In this document: one piece after another, positions 52,066-60,634 of the stretch
How the letters are laid out: the number at the start of each line of letters is the position of its first letter
Numbering within the stretch: position 1 is the stretch's first letter
Position numbers and translations under genes: made by a program
Notes under the pieces: generated by a model
Seen by the model: the letters and a program-made list of their open reading frames with translations, nothing else
Database searches by the model: none
What the model was told of the DNA's origin: nothing
NCBI GenBank assembly: GCA_965365345.1
Contig: CBDUBH010000003.1
Location: 7,048 to 71,047 of the forward strand
Length of the DNA: 64,000 nucleotides
DNA from: CBDUBH01 sp965365345
GTDB lineage: Bacteria > Bacteroidota > Ignavibacteria > Ignavibacteriales > SURF-24
Reading direction: 5' to 3'

Positions 52066-52653
52066 ATGGATAAGAAGAAATTTATTACAGATTCTCTTGT
52101 TGAAAGCAGCGATGTTAAAATAAAAATTCAAAATGAATGTATGAATGATATTCTTGAAGCGGTTGATATAATTTGCCGTGCTTATAGAAACGGACACAAA
52201 GTTTTACTTTGCGGTAACGGCGGAAGCGCGGCCGATTCTCAACACATCGCAGCGGAATTGATGATAAGATTAAGTCATCACGTAGAAAGACCGGCACTCC
52301 CCGCGATTGCTTTAACAACGGATACATCAAATTTAACCGCCGGCGGAAATGATATCGGCTTTGAAAATGTTTTTGCAAGATTGGTTGAAGGATTGGGACA
52401 ACCGGGCGATATTTTACTTGCAATTTCAACAAGCGGAAATTCACAAAACATAATTAAAGCAGTTGAAGCTGCAAAACAAAAAGCCATGAAAGTTGTTGCG
52501 TTTTTGGGCGGCAGCGGCGGAAAGTTAAAACCAATGGTTGATCAATCAATTGTAATTCCTTCTTCAAATACCCAAAGAATTCAGGAAGGACACATTACCG
52601 TTGCGCATATTATTTGCGAGCTTGTTGAAAATGAATTGTATGTAAAATCATAA
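52066..52653 (+). CDS. gmhA: D-sedoheptulose-7-phosphate isomerase
   Basis: 195 residues of the SIS fold. LLCGNGGSAADSQHIAAELMIRL near residue 48, PAIALTTDTSNLTAGGNDIGFENVF near 85 and GDILLAISTSGNSQNII near 115, plus IQEGHITVAHIICELVE at the end, are GmhA features, including the substrate-binding Asp and the Glu/His that bind zinc. It makes D-glycero-D-manno-heptose 7-phosphate, the start of ADP-heptose synthesis. Other heptose genes are not adjacent, but a GT9 glycosyltransferase occurs at 59.5 kb. Confidence 0.92.
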   Translation: MDKKKFITDSLVESSDVKIKIQNECMNDILEAVDIICRAYRNGHKVLLCGNGGSAADSQHIAAELMIRLSHHVERPALPAIALTTDTSNLTAGGNDIGFENVFARLVEGLGQPGDILLAISTSGNSQNIIKAVEAAKQKAMKVVAFLGGSGGKLKPMVDQSIVIPSSNTQRIQEGHITVAHIICELVENELYVKS

Positions 52654-52880
52654 TTGAAATTTCAGTTTATAGATTTCGATTTTTGAAATCTTGCGCCGAT
52701 GAATTATAATTTTTGATTATAAAAATGTTCTACAATACAGACTTTGATTTTTTGATTTAAAATAATCATTCGCTTGTTTTCAATATTTTCCTAATCAAAA
52801 TTGAAATTGACTTTATTTTATCGGCATAATAATTTAAATTCATTATAAAATTGTTTACTAACCCAAAAAGCGAGGGTAAA

Positions 52881-55148
52881 ATGACCGCAGATTTTGAAAT
52901 GATCAAAAATGTTTATGAAAATCTTGATGATAAAATTTCAAAGATTAGAAAAGTAATAGGCAGACCTTTAACTCTTACCGAAAAAATATTATACTCACAT
53001 TTGTGCACGCCGCTTACAAAAGAATTTAAAAGAGGACAGGATTATGTTGATCTTGCTCCCGATAGAGTTGCAATGCAGGATGCAACCGCACAAATGGCAC
53101 TTTTACAATTTATGCACGCAGGTAAAAAAACAACGGCAGTTCCTTCAAGCGTTCATTGCGATCACTTGATACAAGCCAAGATTGGAGCCGATGAAGATCT
53201 TAGCACTGCTTTAGATGAAAATAAAGAAGTATATGATTTTCTTGAAAGCATTTCGCGCAAATACGGAATAGGATTTTGGAAACCCGGCGCGGGAATAATT
53301 CATCAAGTGGTACTGGAAAATTATGCATTCCCCGGCGCGTTGATGATCGGAACAGATTCGCATACACCAAACGCCGGCGGACTTGCAATGCTTGCAATAG
53401 GAGTTGGCGGTGCAGATGCCGTTGATGTTATGGCAGGAATGCCTTGGGAAGTTAAATGGCCCAAAATTATCGGTGTAAAATTAACAGGAAAAATGAGCGG
53501 ATGGACCTCTCCGAAAGATGTGATCTTAAAGCTTGCCGGAATTTTGACAGTAAAAGGCGGAACCGGTGCTATAGTAGAATATTTTGGTGAAGGAACAAAA
53601 TCAATTTCAGCAACAGGTAAAGCAACCATTTGTAATATGGGTGCTGAAATTGGGGCTACTACTTCTGTATTTCCTTTCGATGATAAAATGGCTGAATATC
53701 TTAAAATTACAAACCGGGATGATGTAGCTGATCTTGCAAAAAAAATGGAACATAATTTAACTTCTGATCCGGAAGTTTTTGAAAATCCGCAAAATTATTA
53801 TGATAGTATAATTGAAATTGATCTTGATCAACTTGAACCTCATGTAAACGGTCCTTTTACTCCTGATCTTGCAATTCCGGTTTCGGAAATGAAAAAAGTC
53901 GTTGAAGAAAAAAATTATCCTGATAACATTAGTGTCGCACTTATTGGAAGCTGCACAAATTCAAGCTATGAAGATATTGACCGCTCTGCCAGCATTGCAA
54001 AACAAGCACTTTCAAAAGGTATAAAAGCAAAATCGCAATTTACTATAACTCCCGGTTCAGAAAAAGTCCGCGCTACAATTGAACATGACGGACAACTTGA
54101 GATTCTTACAGAATTCGGCGGTGTTGTTTTAGCAAATGCTTGCGGTCCTTGCATCGGAATGTGGAAAAGAATGGATATTCAAGATGGAGAAAGAAATACA
54201 ATTGTAACTTCTTTTAATCGTAATTTTGCTAAAAGAAATGATGGAAATCCTCAAACATTGGCTTTTGTTGCAAGTCCCGAATTAGTTACAGCGCTTGCAA
54301 TCGGCGGTAAACTTTCATTCAATCCTTTAACAGATGAAATTGAAAATGAAAAAGGTGAAAAAGTTAAATTAGATCCTCCTCAGGGAAAAGAATTACCTCC
54401 GAATGGATTTAAAGAAGGCGATTCAGGATTTATTGCACCCGCAAAAGATGGCTCTTCTGTTGAAGTTATTGTTGATCCTAACAGCAGCAGGCTTCAGCTT
54501 TTGGAAAAATTCAAAGAATGGGATGGTAAAGATCTGACTGATTTGCCAATTCTTTTAAAAGCAAAAGGTAAATGTACAACGGATCATATTTCAATGGCAG
54601 GACCTTGGCTAAAATATCGCGGACATCTTGATAATATTTCAAACAACCTGTTTTTAGGCGCTGTTAATGCATTTACCGATAAAGCAGGCGAAGTTAAAAA
54701 CACATTTACAGGTGAATATAAATCAACTCCTGAAGTTGCACGCGATTACAAAAATCGCGGTGTAAATTGGATTGTTATCGGTGATGAAAATTACGGTGAA
54801 GGCTCAAGCCGTGAACACGCAGCAATGGAGCCAAGACATTTAGGCGGAAGAGCCGTGATTGTAAAAAGTTTCGCTCGTATTCACGAAACAAACTTGAAGA
54901 AACAAGGAATGCTTCCTTTAACTTTTGCCGATCCGAACGATTACGATAAAATTCAGGAAGATGACAAATTAAGCATTACAGGTCTAACTGAATTTGCACC
55001 TGATTGTCAATTGAAGTTAATAATTAAACATTCTGACGGTTCAAAAGATGAAGCAATTTTAAATCATACTTTTAATACTTCACAATTTGAATGGTTCAAA
55101 GCAGGAAGCGCTTTGAACTTAATAGCAAAAACAGAAAGCGAAGTTTAA
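52881..55148 (+). CDS. acn: Aconitate hydratase
   Basis: 755 residues from ATG 52881, with GAGGG four bases upstream; a TTG 10 codons earlier is rejected. The [4Fe-4S] Cys lie in LIGSCTNSSYED (about 358) and NACGPCIGMW (about 420), and GEGSSREHAAMEPRHLGGRA is the C-terminal active-site motif. KPGAGIIHQVVLENYAFPG and IGTDSHTPNAGGL are also typical. It interconverts citrate and isocitrate in the TCA cycle. The length matches the mitochondrial/AcnA-like subgroup rather than AcnB. Monocistronic, with a strong terminator. Confidence 0.95.
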   Translation: MTADFEMIKNVYENLDDKISKIRKVIGRPLTLTEKILYSHLCTPLTKEFKRGQDYVDLAPDRVAMQDATAQMALLQFMHAGKKTTAVPSSVHCDHLIQAKIGADEDLSTALDENKEVYDFLESISRKYGIGFWKPGAGIIHQVVLENYAFPGALMIGTDSHTPNAGGLAMLAIGVGGADAVDVMAGMPWEVKWPKIIGVKLTGKMSGWTSPKDVILKLAGILTVKGGTGAIVEYFGEGTKSISATGKATICNMGAEIGATTSVFPFDDKMAEYLKITNRDDVADLAKKMEHNLTSDPEVFENPQNYYDSIIEIDLDQLEPHVNGPFTPDLAIPVSEMKKVVEEKNYPDNISVALIGSCTNSSYEDIDRSASIAKQALSKGIKAKSQFTITPGSEKVRATIEHDGQLEILTEFGGVVLANACGPCIGMWKRMDIQDGERNTIVTSFNRNFAKRNDGNPQTLAFVASPELVTALAIGGKLSFNPLTDEIENEKGEKVKLDPPQGKELPPNGFKEGDSGFIAPAKDGSSVEVIVDPNSSRLQLLEKFKEWDGKDLTDLPILLKAKGKCTTDHISMAGPWLKYRGHLDNISNNLFLGAVNAFTDKAGEVKNTFTGEYKSTPEVARDYKNRGVNWIVIGDENYGEGSSREHAAMEPRHLGGRAVIVKSFARIHETNLKKQGMLPLTFADPNDYDKIQEDDKLSITGLTEFAPDCQLKLIIKHSDGSKDEAILNHTFNTSQFEWFKAGSALNLIAKTESEV

Positions 55149-55165
55149 TTAATAATGTTAAATAT

Positions 55166-55191
55166 AAAGCGGCTCAAAACTGAGCCGCTTT
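55166..55191 (+). terminator. Terminator of aconitase
   Basis: AAAGCGGCTCA and TGAGCCGCTTT pair around AAAC, followed by TTTTTATTTT. It lies 18 bases after the stop codon. Confidence 0.92.
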
Positions 55192-55279
55192 TTTTATTTT
55201 AAATATCCTAAAAAATAATTTTATTTTTTTTGAATAAAAATTATTTTGATGTGTATCATTACAGAAATGAAAAATTTTT

Positions 55280-55786
55280 ATGCAACGCACAATAGAATTT
55301 GAAAAAATAGTAAAAGCAAATATGAAGCGTGCTTATTTTACAGCGCTCGGTTTGCTCGGCTCACATGATGATGCGATGGATGCTTCACAACAAGCATTTA
55401 TAAAAGCTTATAATCATTTTGATAAATTTGATGCAAGCAAAAATTTTTTCACATGGTATTATAAAATTCTGAAAAATGTTTGTCTAAATATGATAAGAAA
55501 TAAAAAAAATAAGAAAGAAGATTCAATTTTTGAAGAACGATTTATAAATTCAAGTGCAGAAAACGAATTTGAAATTTTGGAAGAAAAAGAAAACATTAAA
55601 TTAATTGAAAAAACAATTTATCAATTGCCCGAGGATGAAAGAGAGATTTTGATATTGCGTGAGTTTAACGGAATGAGCTATAAAGAAATTTCCGAAATGT
55701 TAAATATTCCTTCGGGAACAGTAATGTCAAAATTATTTTACGCACGAAAAAAATTAAGCATCAAATTGAAAAAGACAATGTTATGA
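55280..55786 (+). CDS. ECF-type RNA polymerase sigma factor
   Basis: 168 residues. Region 2 holds LGSHDDAMDASQQAFIKAYNHFDKF and FTWYYKILKNVCLNMIRNKKNK, and region 4 holds LPEDEREILILREFNGMSYKEISEMLNIPSGTVMSKLFYARKKL, a helix-turn-helix for the -35 element. No region 3 is present, as in ECF factors. Its stop overlaps the next start (ATGA), where a probable anti-sigma factor is encoded. The signal it answers to is unknown; TonB-linked FecI-type loci exist in this phylum but no FecR is present here. Confidence 0.9.
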   Translation: MQRTIEFEKIVKANMKRAYFTALGLLGSHDDAMDASQQAFIKAYNHFDKFDASKNFFTWYYKILKNVCLNMIRNKKNKKEDSIFEERFINSSAENEFEILEEKENIKLIEKTIYQLPEDEREILILREFNGMSYKEISEMLNIPSGTVMSKLFYARKKLSIKLKKTML

Positions 55787-56226
55787 ATGAAAGAAAAATT
55801 TTATTAATGGAAAAATATCTTAATGCCGAATGCAGCTCTGAAGAAAAAACAGAGTTTGAAAATTTACTGATGAATGATAAACAATTACAACAGGAATTTG
55901 AAGAACAAAAAAACATGAAGGAGGTGCTTTCCAAAATGATATTTAAAGATCCGCCGAAAGAAATTTGGGATAATTACCGTCTTAATAATTACAATAAAGC
56001 CGAAAGAGGAATTGCATGGATAGCTATCTCAATCGGAGTAATGATTTTATTGGGCTTTGCTGGTTACGAAGCTGTAAATAAATTTATAGCTGATGATCAA
56101 ACTCCACCGTTTTTAAAACTCGGAATCGTTATTTTAGTGTTTGGATTTTTGGTGCTTCTCTTTTCAGTAATTAAAGAAAGAATATTCTTAAGAAAAAAAG
56201 ACAAATACAAGGAGATCATAAGATGA
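55783..56226 (+). CDS. Putative membrane-bound anti-sigma factor
   Basis: 147 residues. Residues 1-80 are a soluble helical domain (LMEKYLNAECSSEEKTEFENLLMNDKQLQQEFEEQ) of the type that starts anti-sigma proteins of this phylum, without the zinc HxxxCxxC motif. Two hydrophobic helices follow (GIAWIAISIGVMILLGFAGYEA and KLGIVILVFGFLVLLFSVI), and a basic tail closes the protein. Its gene overlaps the sigma gene by four bases and the YbjQ gene by four, so all three are translated together. The anti-sigma role is inferred from this coupling and fold. Confidence 0.75.
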   Translation: MNERKILLMEKYLNAECSSEEKTEFENLLMNDKQLQQEFEEQKNMKEVLSKMIFKDPPKEIWDNYRLNNYNKAERGIAWIAISIGVMILLGFAGYEAVNKFIADDQTPPFLKLGIVILVFGFLVLLFSVIKERIFLRKKDKYKEIIR

Positions 56227-56537
56227 TAGTTGTTACATCATCAACAATTCCCGGAAAAGAAATAAAAAAAGCTTTCGGTATTGTAAGAGGAAATACAATT
56301 CGCGCAAGAAATATCGGGCGTGATATTACTGCAGCATTGAAAAATATAGTCGGCGGTGAGATTCACGAATATACAAAACTGATGGGAGAATCCCGTGAAC
56401 AAGCAATTGACAGAATGGTAAAGCAGGCTCAGGAATTAGGAGCAAACGCAATAGTTGATTGCAGATTTTCAACAAGTTATATAATGCAAAGCGCTGCTGA
56501 AATTCTTGTCTACGGAACAGCCGTTTACGTTGAATAA
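56223..56537 (+). CDS. YbjQ family protein (DUF74)
   Basis: 104 residues covering the whole YbjQ domain: VTSSTIPGKEIKKAFGIVRGNTI at the start, RDITAALKNIVGGEIHEYTKL, and LGANAIVDCRFSTSYIMQSAAEILVYGTAV at the end. The family forms a pentamer with a possible heavy-metal site; no biochemical role is settled. As the third gene of the sigma/anti-sigma unit, it may be the output or sensor partner. It is followed 14 bases later by a terminator. Confidence 0.88.
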   Translation: MIVVTSSTIPGKEIKKAFGIVRGNTIRARNIGRDITAALKNIVGGEIHEYTKLMGESREQAIDRMVKQAQELGANAIVDCRFSTSYIMQSAAEILVYGTAVYVE

Positions 56538-56550
56538 TATTTAAAAACAA

Positions 56551-56575
56551 AAAAGCCCGCAAATTGCGGGCTTTT
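56551..56575. terminator. Bidirectional terminator between YbjQ and HU genes
   Basis: AAAAGCCCGCAA and TTGCGGGCTTTT form a strong hairpin with T runs in both directions between the convergent genes. Confidence 0.9.
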
Positions 56576-56592
56576 ATTTTAACATCTTATCA

Positions 56593-57042
56593 TTAAGGTT
56601 TTTTAGCTGCCTTTTTTGCAGGTGCTTTTGCTGCAGGTTTTGCTGCTGCTTTTTTAGGAGCTGCTGCTTTTTTAGTTGCTGCAGGTTTTGCTGCTGCTTT
56701 AGGAGCTGCTGCTTTTTTTGCAGGTTTACCGTTATCTTTAACCACAGGCATTTTACCTTCTAAAATAGCATCCTTTGCTGCTTTGGCAACTCTGAATTTC
56801 AAAACTTTCTTAGCGGGGATTTGAATAATTGCACCGGTAGCGGGATTTCTTCCTTTTCTTTTTTTACGAGATACAACCAACAACTTGCCTAAACCGGGAA
56901 TTGTAAAAGATTTTTTTGCTTCTTTGTATGAAAGCATTACTAATTCTTCTACAAATTGTTTGGCAGTCTTTTTAGGAACGTCAGTTTTTTCAGCTAGATG
57001 ATCAATGATTTGAGATTTGGTCATTGGTTTTGCTTGTGCCAT
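56593..57042 (-). CDS. HU family DNA-binding protein with lysine/alanine/proline-rich tail
   Basis: 149 residues. Residues 5-95 are an HU/IHF fold (MTKSQIIDHLAEKTDVPKKT, FTIPGLGKLLVVSRKKRKGRNPATG, IPAKKVLKFRVAKA). Residues 100-149 are a low-complexity tail of AAK, PAK and KKAA repeats resembling histone H1 or the tails of actinobacterial and Deinococcus HU. The tail is encoded by imperfect GCTGCT/TTTTTT-rich repeats. Such tails extend DNA contact and compaction. AGGGA precedes the ATG. It converges with the YbjQ gene; a perfect inverted repeat lies in its promoter region. Confidence 0.92.
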   Translation of the reverse strand: MAQAKPMTKSQIIDHLAEKTDVPKKTAKQFVEELVMLSYKEAKKSFTIPGLGKLLVVSRKKRKGRNPATGAIIQIPAKKVLKFRVAKAAKDAILEGKMPVVKDNGKPAKKAAAPKAAAKPAATKKAAAPKKAAAKPAAKAPAKKAAKKP

Positions 57043-57071
57043 GTCTGATCCCTTTAATTTATTGTTGTGTC

Positions 57072-57141
57072 ATTGACTAAAATATAATTTTTTTTATTTA
57101 ATGTAAATATTTATTTTAAAATAATACTGATTTTAGTCAAT
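57072..57141. promoter_or_regulatory. 12-bp inverted repeat in the HU / TonB-receptor divergent region
   Basis: ATTGACTAAAAT at 57072-57083 and ATTTTAGTCAAT at 57130-57141 are perfect complements 46 bases apart, 30 bases upstream of the HU ATG and 85 before the receptor ATG. Each arm contains TTGACT, so the two could be -35 boxes of divergent promoters or a two-site operator. Confidence 0.55.
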
Positions 57142-57226
57142 ATTTATGGTATTATAGTGGTGTATGGCTCATTTTAATGCCGTAAAATCAGCATCATATA
57201 CAGATAAACAAGTTGGTTTTTAAATC

Positions 57227-59362
57227 ATGAATGCCTTAAAATTATTTTTGCTTTTTGCTTTTTTGCTTTTTTATTCAGCTGGCGGTTTTGCTCAAACCCT
57301 TGATAATATTGATTCAAATAAGGTTTTTACCGATACTGTTATTACTATTTCGGATTCAGTTAAATTTTTATCTGATTCAATTAAGATAAGTTCTGATTCT
57401 GTTGCTGTAATTTCCGATACTTTAAATACAGATACACCTCAAAAAGACTCAACAAAAATTATTTATAAAGAAATAATTCCTATTTATAATATTCCTTTTA
57501 ATTCACATTCATTTTTTATCAAGCAGAATGAAATTGAAAATTATGGTTACCGGTATTCAGCAAATCTTTTTGAATTTTTTCCTTTATCCTTTTTACGCGA
57601 TCTTGGAATTTCAGGAATGCCCAATGAATTATTGATATATGGCACTGGGGCAAATGATATTTCATTTATTTCTAATGGATTTACGGCAAACAACAGAATG
57701 TTTAATTCACTCGATCTCAATGAAATTCAATCTGAGCAAATCGATTCGATTGAAATTATTCCTTCATACAAAAGCTTTATTTACGGCACTTCCATGAATT
57801 CCGTTGCAGTGAATTTCATAAATCTTGAAAGATTCGGAACATCACAATCGAAAGCGCCTTTCACTCGGATACGCTATTATCAGGCCCCAAGTGAAGAAGC
57901 AATGATAGATTTTATTTATAATGCTTTTGTTTCAAACAAGCTTACTCTTTTTTTTGATATTACAAACCGCTCTGCCGATACAAGATTTACATCGCTGCGA
58001 AATTTTCCCGGGGCTGATTTTAACGCATCAAACTCCTGGAAAGCAACAGCACGAATTAATTATTTTCTTTCAAACAAATTTAATATCGGGATTGATTATA
58101 AACATATAAAACTTTATTCAAGTTTGTATGGTGGAATTTATATAGACAGCGTTCAAAATATAACAGAAAATATAAATGAACTGCTTTACAATAATGCTGA
58201 AGCACCTTTGAATTATGTCAATCGATATCAAAAAGTGAAATCTCATTTTTCACAAATAACATTCACAAATAAATTTATTGAAAATAACACAAATAAAATT
58301 TCTGCTTATTTCAAATTTGATCAGACTGAATTCAGACTTAATGAAAATTCACAAGTTCCCGGTTTGCAACGGATTTTCAATAATAATAAATACAATTTAT
58401 ACGGGGTTGATGTCAATAATCATTACGAAAATAGAATCATCAATTTCAATACTTTTGCAAATTTTGAGAAAACCGATTTTGACCTTGATTTTATTGGTCG
58501 AAATAAATATTTAAATTCTTTTAAACTTTCAGGGACCGCTGGATTCAATCTTTTTAATAATTTATTTTATCCATCTTTATTTGCAGGCTATCAAAATTAC
58601 GATGGGAAATATTTCACAGGCAGTGGTGCAGATGTTAATTTAAGAATACTAAATTCATTTGTTTATCATATCGGCTATTCTGATTTTCAAAAGCCTTACA
58701 GTCTTATCGAAAAAGAATTTTATAAAGAAAATGATCATTCATCCAAAGAAGTTTTTTCTTTTGAAACGGGAATTAAATTCTCAGGTGAAAGTACATTAGC
58801 AAACTTAATTTATTTTTACAGAAACATTGAAAATGAATTAGTGCCGTTAATAAATCAAGATTCGATTTCCGCTTTTCAGAAAGTTGAAAATCAAATTCAC
58901 GGTGTGGGTTTAAAATTCAATCAAAAACTTTGGAAAATAATTTTAAACTTAAATCCGGCATTTTATTATTCTGCATTTGATTCAAAAAGAAATTTCAGAA
59001 TACCTGAATTTACTTTTAACGGTTCAATTTTTTATAACGATATTCTTTTTGATGACAACTTAAATTTACACACCGGATTTTTATTGAAATCTTTTGGAAA
59101 GCTTGATTTTACAGGATATGATTTTGAAAGATACACTTCAGGAATAAATTCATATTTTGAATCAAATGATTTTTTTTCAAATAGTTTTAAAACAAATTCT
59201 ACTTTAATTGTGGATTTTTCTATCATTGGAACAATTCGTAGACAGGCAACTTTGTATTTTACGATCGAAAATATATTTGATAAAAAATATTTCATCATTC
59301 CTTTTTATCCGATGTTTGAGCGCGGAATGCGTTTAGGATTTTCGTGGGAGTTTTTAAATTGA
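57227..59362 (+). CDS. TonB-dependent receptor-like outer-membrane protein
   Basis: 711 residues with a signal peptide (LKLFLLFAFLLFYSAGGFA). Residues 95-190 resemble a TonB plug (LRDLGISGMPNELLIYGTGAND, ISFISNGFTANNRMFNSLDLNEIQSEQIDSIEIIP), followed by a long barrel of paired aromatic strands ending in ATLYFTIENIFDKKYFIIPFYP and LGFSWEF, which is the usual receptor closing pattern. A Ser/Asp-rich stretch (SDSVKFLSDSIKISSDSVAV) precedes the plug. A TonB box is not obvious. Ligand unknown. It is divergent from HU and followed 116 bases later by the GT9 gene on the other strand. Confidence 0.8.
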   Translation: MNALKLFLLFAFLLFYSAGGFAQTLDNIDSNKVFTDTVITISDSVKFLSDSIKISSDSVAVISDTLNTDTPQKDSTKIIYKEIIPIYNIPFNSHSFFIKQNEIENYGYRYSANLFEFFPLSFLRDLGISGMPNELLIYGTGANDISFISNGFTANNRMFNSLDLNEIQSEQIDSIEIIPSYKSFIYGTSMNSVAVNFINLERFGTSQSKAPFTRIRYYQAPSEEAMIDFIYNAFVSNKLTLFFDITNRSADTRFTSLRNFPGADFNASNSWKATARINYFLSNKFNIGIDYKHIKLYSSLYGGIYIDSVQNITENINELLYNNAEAPLNYVNRYQKVKSHFSQITFTNKFIENNTNKISAYFKFDQTEFRLNENSQVPGLQRIFNNNKYNLYGVDVNNHYENRIINFNTFANFEKTDFDLDFIGRNKYLNSFKLSGTAGFNLFNNLFYPSLFAGYQNYDGKYFTGSGADVNLRILNSFVYHIGYSDFQKPYSLIEKEFYKENDHSSKEVFSFETGIKFSGESTLANLIYFYRNIENELVPLINQDSISAFQKVENQIHGVGLKFNQKLWKIILNLNPAFYYSAFDSKRNFRIPEFTFNGSIFYNDILFDDNLNLHTGFLLKSFGKLDFTGYDFERYTSGINSYFESNDFFSNSFKTNSTLIVDFSIIGTIRRQATLYFTIENIFDKKYFIIPFYPMFERGMRLGFSWEFLN

Positions 59363-59478
59363 AAAGGTAAAACTGTGACCATACTCGTAAAATTGAACTT
59401 CCGGTTTAAAAATTAATTGATCAATAGTTTTAAACAAGATTAAGTAAATTATTTTATTAATTTTGATTTTTTTATGAT

Positions 59479-60552
59479 TCATTTAATGAATTTTTCATTT
59501 AAAAATTCTTCTACTTTTTCATAAACAAGATCTAAACTCAAATCTTTTATGCATTTAAATTGCTTATCATTTCTGTAGCAAATAAGCGGCTTCGGCGAAT
59601 AAAAAAAGCAAGGCGCGCATTCTAAATCTATCGAAGCGATCTTGTAATTGGTATTCCACGGATGAATATAATTTTGATTTGTCGGGCCAATAATTGCCAC
59701 TACATTTAATTTTTGTGAAGAAGCCACGTGCAGCAAACTTGAATCATTTGTTATAAATAAATTGCAGCGTTTCATTATTGCGGCGCTTTCAGCAAGATTT
59801 TTTGTGTTTGCAATTTTAGCTTTTTCAGAATTAATTCCGCTAAAGATTTGATCTTTCAAATCTTTTTCTTCGGGTCCGCCAAAAAGTATAATTTTTGCAT
59901 CATAATTTTGAATCAATCTTTTGCCAAGTTCAATAAATTTTTCCGGCTCCCATCTTCTGTTGATGTGATTTTTCAAAGTCGAACAGCCCGCATGGAATCC
60001 TATTACCAACTCATTTTCTGAAATTTTATTTTGAATGAAAAAATTTGCAGATGCTTTAATATCTTCTCCGTTTAAAGGAAATTCCAAATCCGGAATTTCA
60101 GTAAAAACTTTTCCCGAAATTTTTTCAATTAGTTTTATATTGTGAATTACATTATGAAGATCGTCATTTTCTTTTATTCTGATATTATTTAAAAATCCGA
60201 AATTTTCCTTATCCATTCTTTTATATTTAACAGCAGCGCGTTTTTTCGCAGCTAATATCAAATTAAAAATGTTATATTCTTTTCTGTTGGATGGATAAAC
60301 ATTTATCGTAAGATCATATTTGCCGGTGAATTTCAAAAGATAAAATAAAGATTTAACAGCGCCTTCTTTCATAAAATTGAAATGAAATACTGAATTTATA
60401 TTTTCATTTCTTTCATAAATATCTTTTACTCCGCCGTACATTACAAGCGCATCAATTTGTGCTTCGGGATAAGTTTTACGCAGTAATTTCAATGCCGGCG
60501 TAAACATTAACGCATCGCCGATTCCTGAAAGTGCATTTATAAGTATCTTCAT
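59479..60552 (-). CDS. GT9 family glycosyltransferase (heptosyltransferase-like)
   Basis: 357 residues of the GT-B fold. ILINALSGIGDALMFTPALKLL at the start is the GT9 nucleotide-side motif, GFHAGCSTLKNHINRRWEPEKF near 183 and IILFGGPEEKDL near 228 line the donor site, and LFITNDSSLLHVASSQKLNVVAIIGPTNQNYIHPW near 262 is the family signature with the conserved ND.G/SL.H. A Cys-rich end (LECAPCFFYSPKPLICYRNDKQFKC) is typical. It probably adds heptose or another sugar to the lipid core. GmhA at 52 kb supports heptose use. Confidence 0.86.
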   Translation of the reverse strand: MKILINALSGIGDALMFTPALKLLRKTYPEAQIDALVMYGGVKDIYERNENINSVFHFNFMKEGAVKSLFYLLKFTGKYDLTINVYPSNRKEYNIFNLILAAKKRAAVKYKRMDKENFGFLNNIRIKENDDLHNVIHNIKLIEKISGKVFTEIPDLEFPLNGEDIKASANFFIQNKISENELVIGFHAGCSTLKNHINRRWEPEKFIELGKRLIQNYDAKIILFGGPEEKDLKDQIFSGINSEKAKIANTKNLAESAAIMKRCNLFITNDSSLLHVASSQKLNVVAIIGPTNQNYIHPWNTNYKIASIDLECAPCFFYSPKPLICYRNDKQFKCIKDLSLDLVYEKVEEFLNEKFIK

Positions 60553-60600
60553 TTTAAAATATTCTTTTCAACTAATTGCTGTGAAATTTAATTCTTAAAA

Positions 60601-60628
60601 AAAGAGACGCTTAAAAAAGCGTCTCTTT
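60601..60628 (-). terminator. Terminator of the DUF2723 gene
   Basis: AAAGAGACGCTT and AAGCGTCTCTTT form a perfect 12-base stem with an AAAA loop, seven bases after the DUF2723 stop. On the minus strand a TTTTTTT run is next. Confidence 0.9.
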
Positions 60629-60634
60629 AATTTT

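Noticed and set aside
52115..52487. Minus-strand ORFs opposite gmhA
   Set aside because: Shadows of the well-conserved SIS-domain gene.
55280..56226. FecI/FecR iron-sensing system linked to the TonB receptor at 57 kb
   Set aside because: The membrane protein lacks a FecR domain, and the receptor is beyond the terminator and the convergent HU gene with no obvious signalling extension.
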